A stretch of DNA of 13,826 nucleotides from positions 1-13,826 of the forward strand of contig CANGMU010000040.1 in NCBI GenBank assembly GCA_947454665.1, given 5' to 3'. The DNA comes from Pseudomonadota bacterium (lineage in GTDB: Bacteria > Pseudomonadota > Gammaproteobacteria > Steroidobacterales > Steroidobacteraceae). Shown here piece by piece: positions 1 through 7,877 of this stretch (position 1 is the first letter of the stretch; the number at the start of each line of letters is the position of its first letter). A program made the position numbers and the translations under genes. The notes beneath the pieces are model-generated. The model saw nothing but the letters and a program-made list of their open reading frames with translations. It was not told the DNA's origin and ran no database searches.

Positions 1-132
1 CACGCAGTATTCCTCGACGTTCGTCCGCTCCGCGCCGTTGAAGCGGATGCCGATGTTCCGGCCGAGCAGGGTCTCGTCGTAGAAACGGCTCGAAGGGTCG
101 GTGCTCAGGCGATCGGGCAAGGTGTCGCTCAT
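1..132 (-). CDS. DUF3297 family protein, N-terminal 44 residues (runs off left edge)
   Basis: The visible residues read MSDTLPDRLSTDPSSRFYDE, then a GIRFNGAERTNVEEYCV segment. I recognise this as the start of the small (about 80 residue) DUF3297 family, whose members carry a GIRFN...VEEYC core. No biochemical function is known to me and none is inferred. The start is the ATG at 130-132, preceded on the minus strand by GGAG (plus 139-142) with a 6-base spacer. The C-terminal half lies outside the window. It is in the same direction as groES-groEL, and its ribosome-binding site begins just beyond the T-run of the groEL terminator. A separate promoter would therefore have to lie inside the terminator or the groEL end, and the gene may live on read-through. 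The family call rests on remembered sequence resemblance over 44 residues. Confidence 0.72.
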   Translation of the reverse strand, partial: MSDTLPDRLSTDPSSRFYDETLLGRNIGIRFNGAERTNVEEYCV

Positions 133-144
133 CTCGGTCTCCGC

Positions 145-179
145 AAAAAATAAGGCCCCGGCAGTTACCCGCCGGGGCC
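145..179 (-). terminator. Intrinsic terminator of the groES-groEL operon
   Basis: A perfect 9-bp inverted repeat pairs GGCCCCGGC (154-162) with GCCGGGGCC (171-179) around an 8-base loop. Read on the minus strand, the hairpin is followed by TTATTTTTT (145-153), the classic GC stem plus U-tract of a Rho-independent terminator. It lies about 38 bases after the groEL stop codon. On the plus strand no T-run follows, so it works leftward only. Confidence 0.93.
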
Positions 180-216
180 CCATCTTATCGAACGATGGAC
201 CAGGTAAGGCGGTGCC

Positions 217-1860
<1,644 letters not shown>

Positions 1861-1862
1861 GA

Positions 1863-2156
1863 TTATTTGCCCTCGATGACGGCCATGACGTCTTCTTCAC
1901 GCATGACCAGCAGATCTTCGCCGTCGACCTTCACTTCCGTTCCGCCGTACTTGCCGAACAGGACCTTGTCGCCGACCTTCAGATCCAGCGGACGGACATC
2001 GCCGTTCTCGAGGATCTTGCCCTTGCCGACGGCAACGACCTTGCCCTGCACCGGCTTCTCGGTGGCGCTGTCGGGGATGATGATGCCGCCGGCCGAGGTA
2101 CGTTCCTCTTCCAGGCGCTTGACGATCACACGGTCATGCAGAGGACGAATCTTCAT
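1863..2156 (-). CDS. groES: Co-chaperonin GroES (Hsp10), 97 aa
   Basis: This is the heptameric lid of the GroEL chamber. The protein begins MKIRPLHDRVIVKRLEEERT. The mobile loop that docks on GroEL spans about residues 16-34 and contains the hydrophobic III tripeptide (25-27). The conserved GDKVLFGKYGGTEV stretch follows at 62-75, and the protein ends VMAVIEGK. I place the start at the ATG at 2154-2156 because an AAGGAG ribosome-binding site (plus 2165-2170) sits 8 bases upstream. An in-frame GTG three codons earlier overlaps that site and would add residues unusual for the family. It is the first gene of the bicistronic groES-groEL operon, with an mRNA leader of roughly 100 bases that begins next to a CIRCE operator. 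Confidence 0.98.
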   Translation of the reverse strand: MKIRPLHDRVIVKRLEEERTSAGGIIIPDSATEKPVQGKVVAVGKGKILENGDVRPLDLKVGDKVLFGKYGGTEVKVDGEDLLVMREEDVMAVIEGK

Positions 2157-2164
2157 GCGTGACA

Positions 2165-2170
2165 CTCCTT
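2165..2170 (-). promoter_or_regulatory. Ribosome-binding site that fixes the groES start
   Basis: AAGGAG on the minus strand is a strong Shine-Dalgarno match, 8 bases before ATG 2154-2156. The upstream in-frame GTG (2163-2165) shares a base with it, which argues against the longer start. Confidence 0.9.
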
Positions 2171-2225
2171 ATGTTGTTGAGGGAAATGAAAGCTTGCGGC
2201 CGTCGGGCAGCCAGCTCGGGCGTTG

Positions 2226-2252
2226 TTAGCACTCTGCCCGTCCGGCTGCTAA
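2226..2252 (-). promoter_or_regulatory. CIRCE element (HrcA repressor operator) of groESL
   Basis: The plus strand shows TTAGCACTC (2226-2234), 9 bases, then GGCTGCTAA (2244-2252). The CIRCE consensus is TTAGCACTC-N9-GAGTGCTAA. One arm is perfect and the other matches 7 of 9, with exact spacing. CIRCE is the binding site of HrcA, a repressor that loses DNA binding when GroEL is occupied by unfolded protein, so this operator implies HrcA-type heat-shock control. It lies directly downstream of the predicted -10 box, at or just after the transcription start, where HrcA would block the promoter. No hrcA gene is in the window. Confidence 0.92.
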
Positions 2253-2262
2253 CCGGGCCGTT

Positions 2263-2290
2263 ATAATAGCGACGGAAAGTGGCATTTCAA
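2263..2290 (-). promoter_or_regulatory. Predicted sigma70-type promoter of groESL
   Basis: On the minus strand, TTGAAA (plus 2285-2290) is followed after 16 bases by TATTAT (plus 2263-2268). Each box matches the sigma70 consensus at 5 of 6 positions. The start would fall near 2255, immediately before the CIRCE. The -35 region also reads CTTGAA, the sigma32 -35 sequence, but no CCCCAT-like -10 follows at the right distance, so the housekeeping sigma plus HrcA is the better reading. Confidence 0.72.
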
Positions 2291-2367
2291 GTTTTGCCGG
2301 TGCAACCAGTAGGCTTTCGCTGCTGTCCCAGTTACCGTCGGTCGCCCTGGCCGCCCGGAGTTCCCTG

Positions 2368-4227
2368 ATGCGTCCGCTCGACCGCCCCGCCCTCCCGTCA
2401 CGCCGCCGCTGGGCCGCCCTGGCGATCGGGGCCCTGCTGGCCTGCCTGAACGTGCCGCCGGCTGGCGCTGCAGCAGACGTGGAATCCCTCACCTCGCTGG
2501 GTCGGGGCGGGGCCGTGTCCGACGATTTCCTGCCGGTCGACCAGGTGTTCAAGGTCGATGCCCACGCCACGGCGCCGGACCGCATCGAAGTCACCTACCG
2601 CATCCTGAAGGGCCATTACCTCTACCGGAACAAGCTGAAATTCAGCACCACCGCGACCGACCAGGCCGCGGTCGGCCAGGCGGGGCTGCCGGAAGGCGAG
2701 ACCAAGTCCGACGAGTTCTTCGGCACGCAGCAGGTCTACCACCACGACTTCGTCGCCCAGGTGCCCGTCTCGCGCGCCAGCCGTGACGCCTTCACGCTGC
2801 CGCTGAAGCTCTCCTGGCAGGGCTGCGCGGACGCCGGCCTGTGCTACCCGCCGCAGACGCGCGTCATCGAGGTCGCCCTGCCGGCCGCGGACGGCAGCGT
2901 CAGCGCCGGCCCGCTCACCGACGCCGGCGCGCCCCTGTCGGAGCAGGACCGCCTCGCCGGGATGATCCGGTCCGGGAACCTGGCGCTGATGCTCGGCGCC
3001 TTCTTCCTCTCCGGCCTGCTGCTGGCCTTCACGCCCTGCGTGCTGCCGATGGTGCCGATCGTGTCGGGCATCATCGCCGGCCATGGCGCCTCGCTGACGC
3101 GACTCAAGGGTTTCTCGCTGTCGCTGGCCTACGTGCTGGGCATGGCGCTGACCTACACGGCCGCCGGCGTCGGCTTCGCCGCGGCGGGCCAGCAGGCCCA
3201 GACGCTGTTCCAGCAGCCCTGGATCATCACGCTGTTCGCGCTGCTCTTCGTGGTGATGTCCGCCTCGATGTTCGGCTTCTTCACGGTGCAGATGCCGGCC
3301 TTCATCCAGACCCGACTGGCCGACCTGTCCAACCGCCAGCGCGCCGGCAGCTATGCGGGCGTGGCCGTGATGGGGGCCTTGTCCGCGCTGATCGTCACGA
3401 CCTGCGTGGGGCCGGCGCTGGTTGCCGCGCTGTCGGTGATCGGCCAGAGCGGCGAGATGCTGCGGGGTGGCCTGGCGCTCTTTGCGATGGCGATCGGCAT
3501 GGGCACGCCGCTGCTGGTCGTCGGCGCGTCCGCGGGCCAGCTGCTGCCGCGCGCCGGCGCCTGGATGGACACGGTCAAGCAGGTCTTCGGCGCGCTGATG
3601 CTCGCCGTCGCCGTCTGGATGCTGGCCCGCATCCTGCCGCCGCGGGTGGCGATGTTCGCGTGGATGGTGCCGGCCGTGGCGCTGGGCACCGTGCTGTGGC
3701 GCGCGGTGGTGCGCCAGCCCGCCGCACGTCTCGCCGTACGGGGACTGGCCGTGGTGGCAATGGGCTGGGCGCTGCTGACGGGCGTCGGTGCCCTGCGCGG
3801 CGCGACCGATCCGCTGGCACCGTGGGCGACCGCTGAGGTCTCAGGCCCACAACTGCCCTTCGTCACCGTCAAAAGCCTCGCCGACCTCGACCGTGAAGTG
3901 GCAGCCGCCCAGCTGGCCGGCCGCCCGGTGCTGCTCGATTTCTATGCGGACTGGTGCGTCTCCTGCAAGGAGATGGAGAAATACACCTTCCCCGCGCCTT
4001 CGGTGCGCACGGTGCTGGAGCGGGCTGTCCTGCTGCGCGCCGACGTCACCGCCAACGACGAGCAGGACCAGGCGCTGCTCAAGCGCTTCGGCATCTTCGG
4101 CCCGCCGACCATCGCCTTCTATGGTCCGGACGGCCAGGAACGCGCCGGGTTCCGCGTCGTGGGCTTCATGAAGGCCGCCGACTTCGCGCCGCTGGCCGCC
4201 AAGGCTCTCGCCACAGGATCACCATGA
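2368..4227 (+). CDS. dsbD: Thiol:disulfide interchange protein DsbD, 619 aa
   Basis: DsbD is an inner-membrane protein that passes electrons from cytosolic thioredoxin to periplasmic reductases. All three modules are present. After a signal peptide (about 1-35, with cleavage probably near PAGAAA), the periplasmic alpha domain carries Cys153 and Cys159 in GCADAGLCYPP. The membrane beta domain (about 204-475) has Cys224 in FTPCVLPM and Cys346 in TTCVGPA. The C-terminal thioredoxin-like gamma domain has the redox pair Cys530/Cys533 in DWCVSCKEM and a Pro-Pro turn at 579-580. The Cys spacings (6 and 122) equal those of E. coli DsbD. The start ATG has GGAG 7 bases upstream. It is divergent from groES and overlaps the next gene by ATGA, so the two are probably translationally coupled. 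Length is slightly above the usual 565-600 residues. Confidence 0.97.
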   Translation: MRPLDRPALPSRRRWAALAIGALLACLNVPPAGAAADVESLTSLGRGGAVSDDFLPVDQVFKVDAHATAPDRIEVTYRILKGHYLYRNKLKFSTTATDQAAVGQAGLPEGETKSDEFFGTQQVYHHDFVAQVPVSRASRDAFTLPLKLSWQGCADAGLCYPPQTRVIEVALPAADGSVSAGPLTDAGAPLSEQDRLAGMIRSGNLALMLGAFFLSGLLLAFTPCVLPMVPIVSGIIAGHGASLTRLKGFSLSLAYVLGMALTYTAAGVGFAAAGQQAQTLFQQPWIITLFALLFVVMSASMFGFFTVQMPAFIQTRLADLSNRQRAGSYAGVAVMGALSALIVTTCVGPALVAALSVIGQSGEMLRGGLALFAMAIGMGTPLLVVGASAGQLLPRAGAWMDTVKQVFGALMLAVAVWMLARILPPRVAMFAWMVPAVALGTVLWRAVVRQPAARLAVRGLAVVAMGWALLTGVGALRGATDPLAPWATAEVSGPQLPFVTVKSLADLDREVAAAQLAGRPVLLDFYADWCVSCKEMEKYTFPAPSVRTVLERAVLLRADVTANDEQDQALLKRFGIFGPPTIAFYGPDGQERAGFRVVGFMKAADFAPLAAKALATGSP

Positions 4228-4940
4228 CCGACACCCCCGCCCGCCCCGCTTCCCGGACCGGACTGTTTACTGCGATCGTGATCGCGATCGCCGCAGCCGG
4301 CGGCTTCCTGGCCCAGAAACACGTCACGAAGCCTGAGGTGGCGCCGACCCCGGTTACGGCAGCCCCCGCAGAGGCCAAGCCCGCGGCAGACGCGGCCACC
4401 CGCAAGGTGCCGGAAGTGCTGCCAGCGATCACCATCAAGGACAAGAACAACAAGCCCCGCACGCTCTCGGAATGGAAAGGCCGTCCGCTGATCGTGAATT
4501 TCTGGGCCACCTGGTGCGCCCCCTGTCGTCGCGAGATCCCCCTGCTGAATGCCGTGCGCACGGCGCGCAAGGCCCAGAAGCTCGAAGTTGTCGGCATCGC
4601 CGTCGATTTTCGCGAGGATGTGCTGGCTTACATCAAGAAACAGCCCATCGATTACCCCTTGCTGATCGAGGGTGAGGACGGTACGCCCGCAATGGACGCC
4701 GTCGGCATGACGGCCGCCTTCCCTTTCACGCTGTTCGCCGACAGCCAGCAGCGCATCCTGGCGCTGAAGGTCGGCGAGTTGCACGCCGAGGAACTGGACC
4801 TGATCCTGGACGAGGTAAAGGCTGTGGATTCCGGGCAACGGGATCTGCCGAGCGCCCGCGCCCGGATCAGCGACGGGCTCAAGGAACTCGCGACGAAACG
4901 GGCCCTGAGCAGCGACGCAGAGGCCGACAAGGCCGGCTGA
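4224..4940 (+). CDS. TlpA/ResA-like membrane-anchored thiol-disulfide oxidoreductase, 238 aa
   Basis: This is a periplasmic thioredoxin-fold reductase tethered by an N-terminal hydrophobic segment (about 14-30, FTAIVIAIAAAGGFLA). An Ala/Pro/Lys-rich spacer (35-60) separates it from the thioredoxin domain (about 64-200). The active site is WCAPC with Cys98 and Cys101 after VNFWAT, and the likely cis-proline is Pro167 in AAFPFTL. The family (TlpA, ResA, DsbE) reduces specific periplasmic disulfides, often apocytochrome c haems or copper-chaperone cysteines; the substrate here cannot be read from sequence. The ATG overlaps the dsbD stop (ATGA), with a weak AGGA upstream, so I chose it over in-frame starts inside dsbD. 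Next to dsbD, it most likely receives electrons from DsbD. The roughly 40-residue tail after the fold is charged and has no motif I recognise. Confidence 0.9.
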   Translation: MTDTPARPASRTGLFTAIVIAIAAAGGFLAQKHVTKPEVAPTPVTAAPAEAKPAADAATRKVPEVLPAITIKDKNNKPRTLSEWKGRPLIVNFWATWCAPCRREIPLLNAVRTARKAQKLEVVGIAVDFREDVLAYIKKQPIDYPLLIEGEDGTPAMDAVGMTAAFPFTLFADSQQRILALKVGELHAEELDLILDEVKAVDSGQRDLPSARARISDGLKELATKRALSSDAEADKAG

Positions 4941-4984
4941 CCCGCGTGTACCCAAAACGCAACAACCCGAACACGTCCTGTCAA

Positions 4985-5008
4985 ACCGCCGATCTGGCGG
5001 TAAATTTT
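4985..5008 (+). terminator. Possible weak intrinsic terminator after the TlpA-like gene
   Basis: ACCGCC (4985-4990) pairs perfectly with GGCGGT (4996-5001) around GATCT, followed by AAATTTT. The stem is only 6 bp and the T-run is four bases after three As, so it may be a weak terminator or a leader hairpin rather than a full stop. It is 44 bases past the TlpA-like stop codon, the expected place for operon separation before accB. Confidence 0.42.
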
Positions 5009-5017
5009 GCGTGGATC

Positions 5018-5033
5018 AACCCGTTTTCGGGTT
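5018..5033 (+). other. Small inverted repeat in the accB leader
   Basis: AACCCG (5018-5023) and CGGGTT (5028-5033) form a 6-bp stem around TTTT. No T-run follows, so it is not a terminator. The same CAACCCG word also occurs at 4963-4969, so CGGGTT could pair with either copy. Just downstream, TTGCGCGCAA (5037-5046) is a second perfect palindrome of 10 bases. The whole 213-base gap 4941-5153 contains no reading frame I would call a gene. It is locally AT-richer than its surroundings and probably holds the accB promoter, but I cannot pick confident -35/-10 boxes. Operator, leader structure and chance all remain possible. Confidence 0.4.
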
Positions 5034-5153
5034 AAATTGCGCGCAAATTGCGGCGATCGCCCGAATGGGTGACGCCACTTCCAGACCTGTCCCGCAGGCG
5101 TTGGGCGTCCCCGCGGCGCTGACACCCGGGCAGGTCCTGACCAGGAGCTCCGC

Positions 5154-5609
5154 ATGGACATTCGCAAGATCAAGAAGCTGATCGAACTGCTCGAGGAATC
5201 GGGCATCGCCGAAATCGAGATCAAGGAAGGCGAGGAAGCCGTCCGCATCAGCCGCGGCAGCACCGCCGGCCTGATTCCGCATTATGTCAGCGCGCCGGCC
5301 CCGATGGCCCCGGCTCCGGCTCCGGCTCCGGCCCAGCTGGCTGCGCCGGCGGCCGCACCGGCCAAGGCGCCCAGCGCCAATGCCATCCCGTCGCCGATGG
5401 TCGGCACCTATTACGCAGCCGCCACGCCGACAGCCAAGCCCTTCGTGTCAATCGGGGACGAGGTCAAGGTCGGCCAGGTCCTGTGCATCATCGAAGCGAT
5501 GAAGATGATGAACCAGATCGAGTCGGATCGCGCCGGCCGCGTCACAGCGATCATGGCGAACAACGGCGACCCGGTCGAATACGGCCAGCCGCTGTTCGTG
5601 GTCGAGTAA
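5154..5609 (+). CDS. accB: Biotin carboxyl carrier protein of acetyl-CoA carboxylase, 151 aa
   Basis: AccB is the biotin-carrying subunit of bacterial acetyl-CoA carboxylase, shuttling carboxyl groups from AccC to the AccAD transferase in the first step of fatty-acid synthesis. An N-terminal helical segment (1-36, MDIRKIKKLIELLEESG) leads into an Ala/Pro linker (about 46-75). The biotinyl domain (78-151) contains the EAMKM biotinylation motif, with Lys117 as the expected biotin site. Length is normal for the family. The ATG has AGGAG 8 bases upstream. It is first in the long plus-strand cluster, and accC follows after 21 bases. In E. coli the AccB N-terminus represses its own operon; whether this holds here cannot be told. 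The linker is encoded partly by a short tandem hexamer. Confidence 0.98.
   Translation: MDIRKIKKLIELLEESGIAEIEIKEGEEAVRISRGSTAGLIPHYVSAPAPMAPAPAPAPAQLAAPAAAPAKAPSANAIPSPMVGTYYAAATPTAKPFVSIGDEVKVGQVLCIIEAMKMMNQIESDRAGRVTAIMANNGDPVEYGQPLFVVE
5311..5332 (+). repeat. CGGCTC hexanucleotide tandem repeat inside accB
   Basis: Three copies of CGGCTC plus a partial CGGC encode the alternating Ala-Pro run of the AccB linker. The period is a multiple of three, so copy-number change would lengthen or shorten the flexible linker without a frameshift. Confidence 0.7.
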
Positions 5610-5630
5610 GCCGCGCCCCGGCCCTCCGAC

Positions 5631-6974
5631 ATGCTCGACAAAATCGTCATCGCTAACCGCGGCGAGATCGCGCTGCGCATCCTGCGCGCCTGCCGCGAAC
5701 TCGACATCAAGACCGTCGCGGTGCATTCCACCGCGGACGCCAACCTCAAACACGTGCTGCTGGCGGACGAAACCGTCTGCATCGGCCCGGCGCCGTCCCC
5801 GCAGAGCTACCTCAACATGCCGGCGATCATCAGCGCCGCCGAGGTCACGGATTCGGTAGCCATCCATCCCGGCTACGGCTTCCTTTCGGAAAACGCCGAC
5901 TTCGCCGAGCGCGTGGAAAAGAGCGGCTTCATCTTCATCGGCCCGAAGGCCGAGACGATCCGCATGATGGGCGACAAGGTGTCTGCCATCCGCGCCATGA
6001 AGAAAGCCGGCGTGCCCTGCGTGCCAGGCTCGGACGGCCCGCTGGGCGAGGACCCGCAGGAGAACCTGCGGATCGCCAAGCAGATCGGCTATCCCGTCAT
6101 CATCAAGGCCTCCGGTGGCGGTGGCGGCCGCGGCATGCGCGTGGTCCACGCCGAAGCCGCGCTGCTGAACGCCATCACCGTGACGCAGCAGGAGGCGCTG
6201 GCCGCCTTCGGCAACGCACAGGTCTACATGGAGAAGTTCCTCGAGAAGCCGCGGCACATCGAGTTCCAGGTCATCGCGGACAACTTCGGCAACGTAGTGC
6301 ACCTCGGTGAGCGTGACTGCTCGATGCAGCGCCGCCACCAGAAGGTGATCGAGGAAGCGCCGGCTCCCGGCCTGTCGGCCAAGCAGCGCAAGCAGATGGG
6401 CGAACGCTGCGCAGAAGCCTGCCGCACCCTGGGGTACCGCAGCGCCGGCACTTTCGAATTCCTCTACCAGGATGGCGAGTTCTATTTCATCGAAATGAAC
6501 ACGCGCATCCAGGTCGAGCACCCGGTCACCGAACTGATCACCGGTATCGACCTCGTGAAGACACAGCTGCTGATCGCCGCCGGCGAAAAGCTGCCCTTCA
6601 CGCAGGACGACATCGAGATCCGCGGCCACGCGATCGAGTGCCGCATCAACGCAGAAGACCCGAAGAACTTCATGCCGTCGCCAGGCCCCGTGAAGACCTG
6701 GCACGCGCCGGGCGGCCCGGGTATCCGCGTCGACAGCCATGTGTACTCGGGCTACAACGTGCCGCCGAACTACGATTCGATGATCGGCAAGCTGATCGCC
6801 CATGGCGACACGCGCGCCACGGCCATCGCCCGCATGCGCAATGCCCTGAACGAGCTCGTGGTCGAAGGCATCAAGACGAATCGTGCCCTGCACCTGGAGA
6901 TCCTGAGCCACACCGCATTCAGCGAGGGTGGCCTGGACATCCATTACCTCGAGCGCCGGCTCGGCCTGAAGTAA
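5631..6974 (+). CDS. accC: Biotin carboxylase subunit of acetyl-CoA carboxylase, 447 aa
   Basis: AccC carboxylates the biotin on AccB using ATP and bicarbonate. The protein begins MLDKIVIANRGEIALRILRAC and has the ATP-grasp fold. Active-site residues fall at E. coli numbering: Lys116 (MGDKVSA), Lys159 before the glycine-rich loop SGGGGGRGM (161-169), His209 (RHIEF), Lys238 (HQKVIEEAP), Glu276, Glu288, Asn290, Arg292 and Glu296 in FIEMNTRIQVEHP, and Arg338 (ECRINAED). It is therefore full length (E. coli 449) and should be active. The ATG is fixed by homology. The 21 bases before it are C-rich and show no ribosome-binding site I can recognise, so translation may be coupled to accB. It stops 8 bases before prmA. 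Confidence 0.99.
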   Translation: MLDKIVIANRGEIALRILRACRELDIKTVAVHSTADANLKHVLLADETVCIGPAPSPQSYLNMPAIISAAEVTDSVAIHPGYGFLSENADFAERVEKSGFIFIGPKAETIRMMGDKVSAIRAMKKAGVPCVPGSDGPLGEDPQENLRIAKQIGYPVIIKASGGGGGRGMRVVHAEAALLNAITVTQQEALAAFGNAQVYMEKFLEKPRHIEFQVIADNFGNVVHLGERDCSMQRRHQKVIEEAPAPGLSAKQRKQMGERCAEACRTLGYRSAGTFEFLYQDGEFYFIEMNTRIQVEHPVTELITGIDLVKTQLLIAAGEKLPFTQDDIEIRGHAIECRINAEDPKNFMPSPGPVKTWHAPGGPGIRVDSHVYSGYNVPPNYDSMIGKLIAHGDTRATAIARMRNALNELVVEGIKTNRALHLEILSHTAFSEGGLDIHYLERRLGLK

Positions 6975-6982
6975 GGGCCCTC

Positions 6983-7867
6983 GTGCCTTACCTCTCGCTC
7001 AGCGTCGACCTCGAGGGACGCGATCCGGCTGCGGCCGAGGACGCCTGCTTCGAGGCCGGCGCGCTGTCCGTCACGCTGACGGACGCCGTCGACGACGCGA
7101 TTCTCGAGCCCAAGCCGGGCGAATTCCGTCTCTGGCCGAAGACCGTGCTCGACGTGCTGTTCGCGGACGGTACCGATGCGACGTCCGCCGTCTCGCAACT
7201 CGCGTCCCTGCTGAATGTCTCGCGCGAACTCATCCGCGTGAAACACATCGAGGACAAGGTCTGGGAGCGCGAGTGGCTCAAGGACTTCCATGCGATGCGC
7301 TTCGGCCGGCGCCTGTGGATCGTGCCCTGGCACGAAGACCTGCCCGCCGGTGACGACAACGCCATCGTGCGACTGGATCCCGGCCTCGCCTTCGGCACCG
7401 GCACGCATCCGTCCACGGCGCTGTGCCTGGAATGGCTCGACGCAAACCTGGCACCCGGCAGCACGGTCATCGACTATGGCTGTGGCTCCGGCGTGCTGGC
7501 GCTGGCTGCCGCCAAGCTGGGTGCCGAGCGCATCGATTGCTACGACATCGATCCGCAGGCTGCGATCGCCACGCGCGACAATGCCGCGGCCAATGACTGT
7601 ACGGAACGGCTGCGGCTGCATGACGATCCGGAACTACTGCCCTGTAATTCCGCGGTACTGCTGGCGAACATAATCTCTGGCATCCTGTGCGACTTGGCGC
7701 CACGCTTCGAAACGCTGCTGCGCCCCGGTGCGCAACTGGTGCTCGCCGGCATCCTCGACGAACAGGTGGATTCGGTGATCGACGCCTACGCCCCCTTCAT
7801 TGCCCTGCGCCCTTTCGGGGGCCGCGATGGCTGGACCGGCCTCGCGGGCACGCGGGCACCGGGCTGA
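6983..7867 (+). CDS. prmA: Ribosomal protein L11 methyltransferase PrmA, 294 aa
   Basis: PrmA uses S-adenosylmethionine to trimethylate amino groups of ribosomal protein L11. Its small N-terminal substrate-recognition domain (MPYLSLSVDLEGRDPAAAED) is followed by a Rossmann methyltransferase domain. Visible motifs are LDPGLAFGTGTHPST (131-145), the SAM-binding VIDYGCGSGVLALAA (162-176), the acidic YDIDP (187-191) and LLANIISGIL (226-235). Length equals E. coli PrmA (293) almost exactly. I start it at GTG 6983-6985: AGGG lies a few bases upstream, it is 8 bases after accC, and longer in-frame starts would run deep into accC. The stop TGA is fused to the GAGGA ribosome-binding site of the next gene. 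Confidence 0.96.
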   Translation: MPYLSLSVDLEGRDPAAAEDACFEAGALSVTLTDAVDDAILEPKPGEFRLWPKTVLDVLFADGTDATSAVSQLASLLNVSRELIRVKHIEDKVWEREWLKDFHAMRFGRRLWIVPWHEDLPAGDDNAIVRLDPGLAFGTGTHPSTALCLEWLDANLAPGSTVIDYGCGSGVLALAAAKLGAERIDCYDIDPQAAIATRDNAAANDCTERLRLHDDPELLPCNSAVLLANIISGILCDLAPRFETLLRPGAQLVLAGILDEQVDSVIDAYAPFIALRPFGGRDGWTGLAGTRAPG

Positions 7868-7877
7868 GGACTGATCC

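Noticed and set aside
2154..2165. GTG at 2163-2165 as groES start
   Set aside because: It overlaps the AAGGAG ribosome-binding site; ATG 2154-2156 has ideal spacing and gives the canonical MKIRPLHDRV start.
2263..2290. Classical sigma32 heat-shock promoter for groESL
   Set aside because: The -35 word CTTGAA fits, but no CCCCAT-type -10 lies 13-17 bases downstream; the TATTAT box fits sigma70.
4979..4984. Perfect TTGACA on the minus strand after the TlpA-like gene
   Set aside because: No -10 box lies at 15-19 bases, and a transcript would run antisense into the TlpA-like gene; probably chance.
5018..5033. AACCCG/CGGGTT hairpin as a Rho-independent terminator
   Set aside because: The stem is short and no T-run follows on either strand.
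5311..5332. Tandem hexamer considered as a CRISPR-like or phase-variable repeat
   Set aside because: It has no spacers, and the unit is in frame and codes for the normal Ala-Pro linker of AccB; it cannot switch the gene off.
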